Shown here one piece after another: positions 1 to 8,206 of a stretch of 18,924 nucleotides of DNA. The translations under genes were made by a program, and so were the position numbers. Positions within the stretch are counted from its first letter, which is position 1. Each line of letters begins with the position of its first letter. Under the pieces are notes generated by a model, which saw only the letters and a program-made list of their open reading frames with translations, made no database searches and was not told the origin of the DNA. Source of the stretch: Melaminivora alkalimesophila (lineage in GTDB: Bacteria > Pseudomonadota > Gammaproteobacteria > Burkholderiales > Burkholderiaceae_C); assembly GCF_000282995.1 (NCBI RefSeq), contig NZ_ALEE01000726.1, positions 1 to 18,924 of the forward strand, written 5' to 3'.

Positions 1-495
1 GCCGCCGCGGCCGGCCAGCCGCTGCGCGGCCAGCGCCTGGCGCGCGTCGTCGAGCTCGCGCTGCAGCTGCGCGAACTTGCTGATGAGCGGGCGCAGCGTG
101 GTCTCCGGGTGGTCGAAGAACACCATGCCGATGGCGCCCATGACCTCGCCGCCCTCGCTGCGCAGCGGGATGCGGCTGACCACGAAGGTGCCGGCCTTGT
201 TGGTCAGCAGGTCGATCAGCTCCGGCTTGCCGCTCTCGAGCACGCGGCGCATCCGCGTGCCCGGTATCACGTCCTCGACCATGCGCCCGAGGAATTCGTC
301 CAGCGAGGCAAAGCCCAGCGCCGGCAGGAAACGCTGGTAGCCCTCGTTCACCCAGACCACGCGGCCGGCGCGGTCGATCAGGAACATGCCCTGGCTGACG
401 CTGGAGAACAGCTCGAACATCGAGCGCGCCGCCAGGGCGTGGATGCCCTGGGCGTCCAGTGGCAGCGTGGCGGCGGAGGGCGGAGGCGCGGGCAT
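1..495 (-). CDS. PAS-domain N-terminus of a probable sigma-54-dependent Fis-family regulator (partial)
   Basis: The minus-strand frame is open from an ATG at 493-495 to the left window edge and gives the first 165 residues. A PAS fold is visible at about residues 20-135: the FELFSSVSQGMFLIDRAGRV core, then VVWVNEGYQRF, DVIPGTRMRRVLESGKPE and FVVSRIPLRSEGG. It is followed by GAIGMVFFDHPETTLRPL and a helical, probably coiled stretch (KFAQLQRELDDARQALAAQR). This PAS-plus-linker pattern is what I know from sigma-54 activators, in which an AAA+ domain and a Fis-type HTH follow; both would lie outside the window, so the full class is inferred. The PAS domain probably senses a small ligand. The gene is co-oriented with the MFS transporter 50 bp upstream and may be transcribed with it or control it and the divergent CoA-transferase. 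Alternative: a PAS-containing kinase or other signalling protein. Confidence 0.72.
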   Translation of the reverse strand, partial: MPAPPPSAATLPLDAQGIHALAARSMFELFSSVSQGMFLIDRAGRVVWVNEGYQRFLPALGFASLDEFLGRMVEDVIPGTRMRRVLESGKPELIDLLTNKAGTFVVSRIPLRSEGGEVMGAIGMVFFDHPETTLRPLISKFAQLQRELDDARQALAAQRLAGRGG

Positions 496-545
496 GGGCC
501 CGATGGTAGTGGCGCTCGCGCCCGCAGCGCCAGGGGCCGAGCCCT

Positions 546-1775
546 TCAGCGCCGGGGCGCAAGCAGCGGCGAGGCCGGCAGCCAGCGAAACGCCTGCGCC
601 GCCAGCGCCAGCCACGCCCCGATCGCCAGCAGCACGGCGCGGTAGGGCTCCCAACCCTGCTCCGCCGCCCAGGCGGCGACCATGCCGCTCGCCCACTGCA
701 CCAGCGCCACCCCGAGGAACATCGCCATGGTGTAGAGCGACAGCGCCCGCCCGGTCAGCTCGGACGGGTAGGAGGCGCGCACGTCGGCGTACTGCAGCAC
801 CCCGTAGCCCGACAGCAGCCCCATCAGCACGATCACCGCCAGCGCCGCCGCCGGCCCCGACAGGAAGGCCAGCAGCACGAACAGCCCCGCCATCAGCGTG
901 GCGACCGCGGTGATCCACCGGCGCCGGCGCCGCACGCCCGGATCGAAGCGGCCGAAAACGCCCGGCGTGAACAGCGCGATCAGCGACAGCACCAGCGCCA
1001 CATGGCCACTTTGCACCAGCGTGAAATCGAAGCGTTCGATCAGCAGCGGCCCGAGCCACAGCCCGCGCAGCGCCAGGAAGGCGGCGTAGCCCGTCATCCC
1101 CAGCAGCACGATGCCCCAGGTGTGCGGCAGCGCCAGCAGCGAGACCATGCGCCACAGCGCCCGCCCCCAACGCTCGCGCGGCGCCTGCGAGGCGTAGGCT
1201 GCGGGCGGCTCGTGCACCGTCCACCAGATGGTCAGCCACGACGCCACCGACAGCCCCGCCAGCACGAAGAAGCCCACGCGCCAGCCCGTGTGCTGCACCA
1301 CCCAGGCCAGCGGCGTGCCGGTCATGATCAGGCCGATGCCGCCCACCCCCATGCTCACGCCCGAGAAGAAGGCGAAACGCTCGGCCGGGAAGTGCCGCGC
1401 GACGAACAGCGTGGAGGCGAGGAAGGCCGGCGAGCAGCCCACGCCGATCAGCAGCTGCCCGGCCATCAGCCAGCCGTAACTGGGCGCCAGCGCCGAGACC
1501 AGCGCCCCGGCGATCGCCAGCGAGAACGCCGTGAGCACCGTGCGGCGAATGCCATAGACATCGACCCCGATGCCCATGAGCAGCTGCGCCACGCCGAAGG
1601 ACAGCCCGAACAGCCCGGCAAAGGCACCCAGCGCGCGGCCCGTCAGGGCGAACTCGGCCTGCAGGCTGGGCGCGAGGATGGAGGTGACGGTGCGAAACGC
1701 CTGGCTGAGCGCGAAGGCCGAGAGCAGGGCCAGCAGCATCAGGGCCAGGCGGGCGGAAGACGGTGGGGAAGGCAT
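546..1775 (-). CDS. MFS transporter (12-TM type), substrate unknown
   Basis: 409-residue inner-membrane protein of the major facilitator superfamily. A run of hydrophobic helices spans the whole length, beginning at about residues 9-26. The MFS loop-2/3 motif A is visible as GVDVYGIRRT (about residues 70-79), and the helix-4/5 region GVGCSPAFLAS and GVSMGVGGIG is typical of organic-anion and related proton symporters. I chose the ATG at 1773-1775; the frame extends 38 codons further upstream, but that part is rich in Pro, Cys and Arg and does not look like an MFS N-terminus. No Shine-Dalgarno sequence is evident. The gene is divergent from a CaiB/BaiF CoA-transferase and upstream of a PAS-domain regulator, so it may import the organic acid that the transferase activates. 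That substrate link is inferred from position only. Confidence 0.85.
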   Translation of the reverse strand: MPSPPSSARLALMLLALLSAFALSQAFRTVTSILAPSLQAEFALTGRALGAFAGLFGLSFGVAQLLMGIGVDVYGIRRTVLTAFSLAIAGALVSALAPSYGWLMAGQLLIGVGCSPAFLASTLFVARHFPAERFAFFSGVSMGVGGIGLIMTGTPLAWVVQHTGWRVGFFVLAGLSVASWLTIWWTVHEPPAAYASQAPRERWGRALWRMVSLLALPHTWGIVLLGMTGYAAFLALRGLWLGPLLIERFDFTLVQSGHVALVLSLIALFTPGVFGRFDPGVRRRRRWITAVATLMAGLFVLLAFLSGPAAALAVIVLMGLLSGYGVLQYADVRASYPSELTGRALSLYTMAMFLGVALVQWASGMVAAWAAEQGWEPYRAVLLAIGAWLALAAQAFRWLPASPLLAPRR

Positions 1776-1960
1776 GGCAGGGCGTTCGCCAGGTTGCGCG
1801 GCAGCGGCAGGCTGCGCGCCGCATTGTGCGCCCGGCCGGGTCGGCAGGCTGTCACCTGCGCATGGGGGTGGCCTCGGAGCGCATACCATGGACGGCTTCC
1901 GTTTGTCTGCCGCCGGCGATGACGCCTCGCCGGCCGCTACCCGAGCCTGCCCACCGCGCC

Positions 1961-3247
1961 ATGAACCCTTCCACCGCTTCCTCCCTCCCGCCCCGCGCCG
2001 GCGCCCTCGGCCACCTGCGCGTGCTCGACCTCTCGCGCGTGCTCGCCGGCCCCTGGTGCACGCAGAACCTCGCCGACCTGGGCGCCGACGTCATCAAGAT
2101 CGAGAAACCCGGCGCCGGCGACGACACGCGCCACTGGGGCCCGCCCTTCTTTCCCGGCAAGGACGGCCGCCCCACGCACGAGGCGAGCTATTTCGCCGCC
2201 TGCAACCGCAACAAGCGCTCCGTCACGGTGGACATGGCAAGCCCCGAGGGCCAGCAGCTCATCCGCCAGCTCGCGTGCAGCAGCGACGTGCTGGTGGAGA
2301 ACTTCAAGACCGGCGGCCTGGCGCGCTACGGTCTGGACTACGCCTCCCTGAGCGCGCTGAACCCGCGCCTCATCTACTGCTCCGTGACCGGCTTCGGGCA
2401 TACCGGCCCCTACGCCGAGCGTGCCGGCTACGACCTGCTGGTGCAGGCGATGAGCGGGCTGATGAGCATCACCGGCCAGCCCGACGATGCGCCCGGGGGC
2501 GGCCCGATGCGCGTGGGCGTGGCCGTGATCGACCTGTTCACCGGCATGTACGCCACCAGCGCCATCCTCGCCGCCCTGGAGGCGCGCCACCACAGCGGGC
2601 GCGGACAGCACATCGACATCGCCCTGCTGGACGTGGCGATGGCCATGCTCGCCAACCAGGGCGCGGCCTTCCTCAACACCGGCACCGTGCCGCAGCGCCA
2701 GGGCAACACCCACCCGAGCATCGTGCCCTACCAGGACTTCCCCACGCAGGACGGGCGCATGCTGCTGGCCGTCGGCAACGACGGGCAGTTCACGCGCTTT
2801 TGCGAGGCGGCGGGCGTGGACTGGGCCGGGGACGCGCGCTTTGCCACCAACGCCGCGCGCGTGGCGCACCGCGAGGAACTGGTGGGCCTGGTGGCCGCGC
2901 TCACGCGCACCCGCCCCACGGCGCAGTGGATCGCGCTGCTGGAGGACAAGGCCGTGCCCTGCGGGCCGATCAACGACATTGCCCAGGCCTTCGACGATCC
3001 GCAGGTGCGCGCGCGCGGCCTGCGCATCGAGCAGGAGCGCCGCCCGGGCGGCCCGCCGCCGGCCGGCTCCGAGGTCAACCGCGTGGTCGGCACCGCCAAC
3101 CCCATGCGCCTGTCGGAAACCCCGCCAACGCTGCGGCATGCGCCGCCGGCGCTGGGCCAGCACACGGAAGAGGTGCTGCGCGAGCGCCTGGGGCTGGACG
3201 CGGCGCAGCTGCAGTCACTGCGCGAGCGCGGGGTCATCGGTACCTGA
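1961..3247 (+). CDS. CaiB/BaiF family (family III) CoA-transferase
   Basis: 428-residue cytosolic enzyme of the formyl-CoA/carnitine/glutarate CoA-transferase family, which moves CoA from an acyl-CoA donor to a carboxylic acid through an aspartyl-CoA thioester. Visible family signatures: LRVLDLSRVLAGPWCTQNLADLG (in part, residues 19-41), GADVIKIEKP (41-50), the NRNKRSVTVDM block (82-92), DVLVENFKTGG (109-119), SVTGFGHTGPY (141-151), YDLLVQAMSGLMSITGQP (157-174) and RGQHIDIALLD. Asp191 in VAVIDLFTGMY is the likely catalytic aspartate. The start at 1961 was chosen because the family usually begins just before the LRVLDLSRVLAGP block; upstream in-frame ATGs would add an unlikely Arg/Pro-rich tail. 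No clear Shine-Dalgarno. The substrate is unknown; resemblance to succinyl-CoA:glutarate transferases is a memory-based impression. Confidence 0.9.
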   Translation: MNPSTASSLPPRAGALGHLRVLDLSRVLAGPWCTQNLADLGADVIKIEKPGAGDDTRHWGPPFFPGKDGRPTHEASYFAACNRNKRSVTVDMASPEGQQLIRQLACSSDVLVENFKTGGLARYGLDYASLSALNPRLIYCSVTGFGHTGPYAERAGYDLLVQAMSGLMSITGQPDDAPGGGPMRVGVAVIDLFTGMYATSAILAALEARHHSGRGQHIDIALLDVAMAMLANQGAAFLNTGTVPQRQGNTHPSIVPYQDFPTQDGRMLLAVGNDGQFTRFCEAAGVDWAGDARFATNAARVAHREELVGLVAALTRTRPTAQWIALLEDKAVPCGPINDIAQAFDDPQVRARGLRIEQERRPGGPPPAGSEVNRVVGTANPMRLSETPPTLRHAPPALGQHTEEVLRERLGLDAAQLQSLRERGVIGT

Positions 3248-3259
3248 GCCGGTCTCCCC

Positions 3260-3282
3260 GGCCGGCGCCGGGCGCGCCGGCC
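3260..3282. terminator. GC-rich hairpin after the CoA-transferase gene
   Basis: A perfect 9-bp inverted repeat (ggccggcgc at 3260-3268, gcgccggcc at 3274-3282) with a 5-base loop starts 13 bases after the CoA-transferase stop codon. No T-run follows on either strand, so it is not a canonical intrinsic terminator. It may attenuate read-through into the TonB receptor gene or protect the upstream mRNA end. Confidence 0.4.
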
Positions 3283-3342
3283 AAAGCTGAGAAAATTCCC
3301 TCCCTGACCCCAGCCCTCCTGTCCTCGACCGGTCCTGTCTTC

Positions 3343-5586
3343 ATGAATGTCCTCTCCCCCCGCCGGCTCGCCGTCCTGATCGCCCTGTCATGCGCCGCCA
3401 CGGCGCACGCCAAGGAGCCCAGCACGGTGCTCGATGCGGTCGTCGTCACCGGCACGCGCACCGCCACCTCGGTGCGCAACAACCCCGCATCGGTCTCCAT
3501 CGTCGATCGCGAGACAATCGAAAACAGCGGCGCCGACAGCATCGCCGAGCTGCTGCGCAACGTGCCGGGCGTGTCCGTGGTCGATTCGGCGGTCGCCGGC
3601 ATGCAGCGCATCCGCATCCGCGGCGAGCAGTCCAACCGCGTCGTGATCCTGGTCGATGGCCAGGAGCTGACCGACCACAGCTCCTTCGGCTCGCCGCTGC
3701 TGGTCGATCCGGCCAACATCGAGCGCATCGAGGTGGTGCGCGGCCCGGCCTCGGTGCTGTACGGCGCCAAGGCCATCGGCGGCGTGATCAACCTCATCAC
3801 GCGCAAGGGCGCGGCGCAGCCGCTGCAGACCGAGCTGGGCGCGACCTTCGACAGCGGCACCCGCGGCTGGCAGGGCTGGGCGGCGCTGTCGGGCAGCCAG
3901 GATCGGCTGGACTGGCGCGTGTCGGTCAGCGGCGACGAGCACGGCGACCGGCGCGTCGCCAGGGGCCCGTACAGCGCCAGCGGCCGGCTGGACAATTCCT
4001 CCTACGCCAACGAGGACCTGAGCGCGCACCTGGGCCTGAAACTCGACGAGGCCGGCCACCACTATGTGGCACTGAAGGCCAACCACCACCGCCTGCAGGC
4101 CGATGGCTGGCAGGACCCGTTCGCGCTGGTGACGCTCAGGAACGTGGACATCAACCCGACGATCGCCGGGCGCCAGGCGCGCATCGACATCGCCGAGGCC
4201 GAGATCACCCAGTTCAACGCCAACTTGCCCCAACGCGACCTGGGCAAGCTGGGCCTCCATTACGAGGGCAAGAAGCTGGGCCCGGTGCTGCGCAAGCTGA
4301 GCGCCGACGCCTTCGTGCAGCGCGTGGACCGCGAGTTCGACAACCTGATCCGAATCCGCGGCCGCGGCGGGCGCGTGCACATTCCCGGGCCGGGGCCGGG
4401 CGTGAACATCCCCTTGCGAACCAGTGACATCGTGATGGACTCGGCCTCCACCGATCGCACCGACACCTGGGGCGCCAGCGTGCAGCTGGATTATTCCTTC
4501 CACCCCGACCACTACACCGTGGTCGGCGCGCAGCTCCTGCGCGACGACCTGCGGACCACCAAGCTCAACAACATCACCGTGGTCGGCGCCAACCCGCTGC
4601 CGCCGCTGCCGCAGTACCAGCCGCCGTTCGGCGTGCGCAGCACGGCTTTTGACCGCGCCACCATGCAGACCGCCTCGGCCTTCGTGCAGGACGAATGGAC
4701 GCTGGCACCCGACTGGAAGCTCACTGGCGGCCTGCGCTACTACCGCGTCAGCTCGTCGCTCGACGAGACCACCAGCGACACGCACCAGGCGGGTGAGCGC
4801 AGCCGCCACGGGCGTTTCGTCAAGGCACTGGGGCTCACCTGGACGGGCCTGAAGCATTCCACCGTGCGCGCCGGCTATTCCGAGGGCTACGTCATGCCCT
4901 CGCTGCTGGAGCAGTTCACCGACTCGCGCGCCGGGCGCGGCATCGTGCTGCACGGCAACCCGGATCTTGCCCCCGAGCGCTCCAGGAACTACGAACTCGG
5001 CCTGCGCTACCAGAACCAGGGCGTGGTCTTCGACGGGACCCTGTTCTACAGCCGCGCCAAGGACTACATCACCTTCGAATCCTGCGCCATCACGGGCCGC
5101 TGCAGCGGCGGCGACATCTACGTCAACGCCGACCGCGCCAAGAGCTACGGCCTGGAGCTGCTGGTGGAATACCTGGTGCCGGGCAGCAACTTCACGCCGT
5201 ATTTCTCCGGCACCTGGATGCGCCGCCAGCTCACCGTGGATGATTTCTCCACCTATCAGACCGACGTGCCGCGCCTGGCCGGCCGGCTGGGCCTGCGCTA
5301 CGAGGACACCATCGCCAATGCCAACACGTGGCTCGACGTGTTCGTGCAAGGGGCGACGGCAGTGGACAAGCGCGAGCGCGACATCGAGAAGTCCGGCAAG
5401 GTCTCGCGCCACCTGGCCGGCTGGGGCACGCTCAACCTGTCCGTGGGCAGCAGCTTCGGCCCGCAGGACCGCTACCGCGTCGCCCTGCACCTGAACAACC
5501 TGCTGGACAAGGACTACCGGGCGGGAGTGGACGAGCTGCCCGGCCTGGGGCGCAACCTGGTGCTGACCTTCACGTCGAAGTTCTGA
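3343..5586 (+). CDS. TonB-dependent outer-membrane receptor
   Basis: 747-residue protein. Residues 1-23 form a signal peptide (two Arg, a hydrophobic core, cleavage probably after AHA). A TonB-box-like segment VLDAVVVTGTR follows at 29-39. The plug domain covers about residues 40-160, with VSIVDRETIENSGADSIAELL, GVSVVDS, RIRIRGEQSNRVVILVDGQ, IERIEVVRGPASVLYG and GGVINLITRKG. The rest is a beta-barrel with a NPDLAPERSRNYELGLRYQ segment and a C-terminal phenylalanine, as expected for BAM-assembled barrels. It should carry a scarce ligand (ferric siderophore, haem, cobalamin or similar) across the outer membrane using TonB energy. The ligand cannot be read from sequence. The frame is open far upstream, but ATG 3343 is the start that gives a clean signal peptide. 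No exporter, esterase, regulator or periplasmic binding protein is adjacent, and I see no clear Fur box. Confidence 0.93.
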   Translation: MNVLSPRRLAVLIALSCAATAHAKEPSTVLDAVVVTGTRTATSVRNNPASVSIVDRETIENSGADSIAELLRNVPGVSVVDSAVAGMQRIRIRGEQSNRVVILVDGQELTDHSSFGSPLLVDPANIERIEVVRGPASVLYGAKAIGGVINLITRKGAAQPLQTELGATFDSGTRGWQGWAALSGSQDRLDWRVSVSGDEHGDRRVARGPYSASGRLDNSSYANEDLSAHLGLKLDEAGHHYVALKANHHRLQADGWQDPFALVTLRNVDINPTIAGRQARIDIAEAEITQFNANLPQRDLGKLGLHYEGKKLGPVLRKLSADAFVQRVDREFDNLIRIRGRGGRVHIPGPGPGVNIPLRTSDIVMDSASTDRTDTWGASVQLDYSFHPDHYTVVGAQLLRDDLRTTKLNNITVVGANPLPPLPQYQPPFGVRSTAFDRATMQTASAFVQDEWTLAPDWKLTGGLRYYRVSSSLDETTSDTHQAGERSRHGRFVKALGLTWTGLKHSTVRAGYSEGYVMPSLLEQFTDSRAGRGIVLHGNPDLAPERSRNYELGLRYQNQGVVFDGTLFYSRAKDYITFESCAITGRCSGGDIYVNADRAKSYGLELLVEYLVPGSNFTPYFSGTWMRRQLTVDDFSTYQTDVPRLAGRLGLRYEDTIANANTWLDVFVQGATAVDKRERDIEKSGKVSRHLAGWGTLNLSVGSSFGPQDRYRVALHLNNLLDKDYRAGVDELPGLGRNLVLTFTSKF

Positions 5587-5613
5587 ACCCGCCGCGGCAG
5601 CCCCGGCGGCACG

Positions 5614-5637
5614 AAAAAGGCGGCCCTGGGGCCGCCT
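5614..5637 (-). terminator. Intrinsic terminator of the glutamate dehydrogenase gene
   Basis: Read on the minus strand, an 8-bp stem (aggcggcc / ggccgcct) with a 4-base loop is followed directly by a run of five T (the aaaaa at 5614-5618 on the plus strand). It lies about 30 bases beyond the gdhA stop codon. The same stem lies about 30 bases after the TonB receptor stop and could serve both convergent genes, but only the minus strand has the T-run. Confidence 0.75.
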
Positions 5638-5665
5638 CGGCGATGCGTCAGGGCAGGGGCGCCGC

Positions 5666-6973
5666 TCAGGGGTACAGCCCGCGCAGCTCGCGCGCCCGCA
5701 GGATGCGCGTGCAGGCGACGATGAAGGCGGCGGTGCGCAAGGAGACCTTGTGCTCCTGCGCCGTCTCCCAGACGCCCGCGAAGGCGTTGCGCATGATGCG
5801 CACCAGCCGGTCGTTGATCTCGTCCTCGGTCCAGAAGAAGCTCGAGAAGTTCTGCACCCACTCGAAATAGCTCACCGTCACGCCGCCGGCGTTGGAGATC
5901 ACGTCCGGCAGGACCAGCACGCCCTTGTCGCTCAAAATATCGTCGGCCTCGGGCGTGGTCGGGCCGTTGGCGCCCTCGATGACCATCTTCGCGCGGATGC
6001 GGCCGGCGTTCTCGCGCGTGATCTGGCCCTCCAGCGCCGCCGGGATCAGGATGTCGCAATCCACGCCCCAGAATTCACTGTCCTGCAGCGCCTCGGCCCC
6101 GCCGAAGCCGGCCACGCCGCCCGTCTCCTGCACGTGCGCCAGCAGCGCCGGCACGTCCAGGCCCCGGTCGCTGAACACGGTGCCCGTGTGGTCCTGCACC
6201 GCCACCACGCGCGCCCCGGCCTCGGCGAACAGCCGCCCGGCCGTGCCGCCCACGTTGCCGAAACCCTGCACCGCCACGCGTGCGCCCTCGATCGCCAGGC
6301 CGGTGTGGCGCGCCGCCTCCGCGCCCACGGTGAACACGCCGCGGCCGGTGGCCTCCATGCGCCCGAGCGATCCGCCGAGTTCCACCGGCTTGCCCGTGAC
6401 CACGCCGGTGGCGGTGTAGCCCACGTCCATGGAATAGGTATCGACCATCCAGGCCATGATCTGGCCGTTGGTGTTCACGTCGGGCGCCGGGATGTCCTTG
6501 GTCGGGCCGATGATGATGCCGACCTCGCTGGTGTAGCGGCGCGTCAGGCGCTCGAGCTCGCCGCGCGAGAGCTTCTTCGGATCGACGCGGATGCCGCCCT
6601 TGGCGCCGCCGTAGGGCACGTCCACAGCGGCGTTCTTGATGCTCATCCAGGCCGACAGCGCCATGACCTCCGACAGCGTCACGTCCTGGTGGAAGCGCAC
6701 GCCCCCCTTGCCCGGGCCGCGGCTCAGGTTGTGCTGCACGCGGTAGCCCTCGAAGTGGGCGATGCTGCCGTCGTCCATCTCGATGGGCACGTCCACGATC
6801 AGTGAGCGCTTGGGGCGCTTGAGCGTCTCCACCCAGCGCGACAGGCTGCCCAGGTAGGGCGTGACCCGGTCGATCTGCTGCAGGTACACGCCCCAAGGGC
6901 CCAGGCGGTCTGCGGCCAGGTAGGAGGGCAGGGAATGCGATGGCGCCGATGCGGAGGCGGGGGCAGGTGGCAT
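5666..6973 (-). CDS. gdhA: Glu/Leu/Phe/Val dehydrogenase family: glutamate dehydrogenase
   Basis: 435-residue cytosolic enzyme that interconverts glutamate and 2-oxoglutarate plus ammonium with a nicotinamide cofactor, normally as a hexamer. The N-terminal dimerisation/substrate domain contains [14 protein letters not shown] with Lys89, SIKNAA with Lys113, PYGGAKGGI with catalytic Lys125, and IPAPDVNT with catalytic Asp165; from memory these match the numbering of the Clostridium symbiosum enzyme. The Rossmann domain has the nucleotide loop GFGNVGG at 237-243, and the end is [21 protein letters not shown]. The length is usual for the hexameric 45-49 kDa class. The ATG at 6971-6973 has a strong AGAAGGA 7 bases upstream. 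The gene is monocistronic: own terminator, divergent neighbour. NAD versus NADP preference is not decided; other amino-acid dehydrogenases of the family are less likely given Lys89. Confidence 0.94.
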   Translation of the reverse strand: MPPAPASASAPSHSLPSYLAADRLGPWGVYLQQIDRVTPYLGSLSRWVETLKRPKRSLIVDVPIEMDDGSIAHFEGYRVQHNLSRGPGKGGVRFHQDVTLSEVMALSAWMSIKNAAVDVPYGGAKGGIRVDPKKLSRGELERLTRRYTSEVGIIIGPTKDIPAPDVNTNGQIMAWMVDTYSMDVGYTATGVVTGKPVELGGSLGRMEATGRGVFTVGAEAARHTGLAIEGARVAVQGFGNVGGTAGRLFAEAGARVVAVQDHTGTVFSDRGLDVPALLAHVQETGGVAGFGGAEALQDSEFWGVDCDILIPAALEGQITRENAGRIRAKMVIEGANGPTTPEADDILSDKGVLVLPDVISNAGGVTVSYFEWVQNFSSFFWTEDEINDRLVRIMRNAFAGVWETAQEHKVSLRTAAFIVACTRILRARELRGLYP

Positions 6974-6980
6974 GGGTATG

Positions 6981-6987
6981 TCCTTCT
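6981..6987 (-). promoter_or_regulatory. Ribosome binding site of gdhA
   Basis: AGAAGGA on the minus strand, separated by 7 bases from the ATG at 6973. It is the best Shine-Dalgarno match in this part of the window and fixes the gdhA start. Confidence 0.75.
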
Positions 6988-7003
6988 CGTTGTCAGGCGG
7001 GCT

Positions 7004-7032
7004 ACTCTAGGGCGCGGCCCCCGGCTTGTCCA
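7004..7032 (-). promoter_or_regulatory. Candidate sigma-70 promoter of gdhA
   Basis: On the minus strand, TGGACA (7027-7032, 5 of 6 to TTGACA) and TAGAGT (7004-7009, 4 of 6 to TATAAT) are separated by exactly 17 bases, placing the transcript start near 6997 and leaving a leader of about 25 bases. The -35 box lies inside one copy of a direct repeat TTGTCC(A/G)AC (7026-7034 and 7045-7053 on the plus strand, 19 bases apart), which may be a regulator site. Confidence 0.4.
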
Positions 7033-7130
7033 ACGCCGCCGTGTTTGTCCGACATGCAGGGTGCGCATAGGACGGATGCCGGCTTCCCCCCTATCATCCC
7101 CGGGATTACCCTGATTCCTATACTGCCTCG

Positions 7131-7637
7131 ATGCCTGCAGCCTCGCCCGTTCCCGCCCCCGCTGCTTCCTGCTCTGCCGCTTCCCGCCCCACGGGCCTGC
7201 AAGGTCCCTGGCGCCGGGTGCTGTTCGTCAGCCTGTACGAGCTCATCGCCGTCATCGCCTCGACCCTGCTGTTCATGGCCATCGGCCAGCCGCCGGGAGC
7301 CTCGGGCGTGATGTCGGTGGTCGCCTCCACGCTGGCCGTGCTGTGGAACGTGAGCTTCAACCACCTGTTCGAGCGCTGGGAGGCGCGCCAGCCGGTCAAG
7401 GGCCGCTCGGTCGCGCGCCGCGTGGCGCACGCCCTCGGTTTCGAGGGGGGGTTGGCGCTGATGCTGATCCCGCTCATGGCCTGGTGGTTTGGCGTCGGCC
7501 TGTGGCAGGCGACGCTGATGGAGGCCGGGCTGCTGGTGTTCTTCCTGGTCTACACCTACGCCTTCAACTGGTCCTTCGACCGGATCTTCGGCCTGCCGGC
7601 GTCGGCGCAGGCGCTGCGCCCGGAAACGGGCGGCTGA
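7131..7637 (+). CDS. PACE-family efflux transporter (bacterial transmembrane pair domain)
   Basis: 168-residue inner-membrane protein with four predicted transmembrane helices (roughly residues 30-51, 58-80, 100-121 and 126-148). It matches the proteobacterial antimicrobial compound efflux family, whose best-known member AceI exports chlorhexidine and short diamines. The two tandem pair-domain signatures are visible: [14 protein letters not shown] with Glu37, equivalent to the essential AceI Glu15, then [14 protein letters not shown] (71-84); and [11 protein letters not shown] (98-108) followed by [14 protein letters not shown] (143-156). The first 25 residues are Ala/Pro/Ser-rich and longer than in AceI, so translation could begin further in, but no better start is visible. 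A TATACT hexamer lies only 6 bases before the ATG. The 3' end overlaps the 3' end of the convergent glycosylase gene by 74 bases. No regulator is adjacent. Confidence 0.88.
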   Translation: MPAASPVPAPAASCSAASRPTGLQGPWRRVLFVSLYELIAVIASTLLFMAIGQPPGASGVMSVVASTLAVLWNVSFNHLFERWEARQPVKGRSVARRVAHALGFEGGLALMLIPLMAWWFGVGLWQATLMEAGLLVFFLVYTYAFNWSFDRIFGLPASAQALRPETGG

Positions 7638-8196
7638 GAAAGCGCGAGCCGGCCACGCCGAAACGCCACGGCACCTCCACCGCGCGCGTGATGCCGATGC
7701 GCGGCCCGGCCTGGACCGGCGGGAGCTCGGGCCCGCCCGCGCCCGCAGGTTCCAGCAAGGCGAAGGGCTGCCTGTCGAGTGGCAGCCCGTCGAAGCTGCG
7801 GTCGATGGCCAGCGCCTGGGTCAGCCGCCCCGGCCCGGCGCACAGCAGGCGCTCGTCCTGCAGGCCGCGGCGCTGCTGCATCTGCGCCAGGCCGTGCGTG
7901 GGCTCCAGCGCCCGGATCAGCACCGCCGCGCCGTCGCCCTCCTGCCCACACACCAGGTTCAGGCACCAGTGCACGCCGTAGGAGCGGTACACGTAGGCGC
8001 GCCCCGGCGGGCCGAACATGGAGGCGTTGGACGGCGTGGGGCCGCGGAAACTGTGCGAGGCCGGATCCATCCGGTGGTAGGCCTCGGTCTCCACGATGCG
8101 CCCGCCCACGCCATCGACCAGCAGCGTCACGCCCAGCAGCCGCGGCGCCAGCTCCTGCACGGACAGCCGGAAGTCGATGTCTGCGGGGCGCAGCAT
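7564..8196 (-). CDS. DNA-3-methyladenine glycosylase (AAG/MPG family)
   Basis: 210-residue base-excision-repair enzyme that removes alkylated purines such as 3-methyladenine, hypoxanthine and ethenoadenine. Signatures: [11 protein letters not shown] (16-26), [19 protein letters not shown] with the catalytic glutamate at residue 36 (human AAG Glu125), [31 protein letters not shown] and [11 protein letters not shown], then [17 protein letters not shown] and FLSRP near the end. The ATG at 8194-8196 is used: GAGG lies 8 bases upstream, inside the end of the VOC gene, which ends 10 bases before. The last 23 or so codons, after the conserved FLSRP, are Ala/Pro/Arg-rich and are the part lying over the PACE gene; the tail is probably not needed for catalysis. 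Confidence 0.92.
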   Translation of the reverse strand: MLRPADIDFRLSVQELAPRLLGVTLLVDGVGGRIVETEAYHRMDPASHSFRGPTPSNASMFGPPGRAYVYRSYGVHWCLNLVCGQEGDGAAVLIRALEPTHGLAQMQQRRGLQDERLLCAGPGRLTQALAIDRSFDGLPLDRQPFALLEPAGAGGPELPPVQAGPRIGITRAVEVPWRFGVAGSRFLSRPFPGAAPAPTPAGRRSGRRTS

Positions 8197-8206
8197 TGCA
8201 GCCGCC

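Noticed and set aside
1775..1790. A GG-N10-GC pattern (tggcagggcgttcgcc) resembling a sigma-54 promoter before the CoA-transferase gene
   Set aside because: The -12 element is imperfect (TCGC for TTGC), the same GG-N10-GC spacing also occurs on the opposite strand of this stretch, it overlaps the MFS start codon, and such matches are frequent by chance in 70% GC DNA.
1570..3342. A long in-frame extension upstream of the TonB receptor that would make a 1338-residue protein
   Set aside because: The extension reads through the CoA-transferase gene in another frame and is Arg/Pro-rich. The receptor has its own signal peptide starting at 3343.
3388..5490. A 700-codon open frame on the minus strand antisense to the TonB receptor
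   Set aside because: Ala/Val/His-rich low-complexity translation without motifs; it is the complement of a real plus-strand gene.
7119..7124. A TATACT hexamer just before the PACE start codon as a -10 element giving a leaderless transcript
   Set aside because: No -35 hexamer is found at the proper distance, and a single 5-of-6 match is weak evidence.
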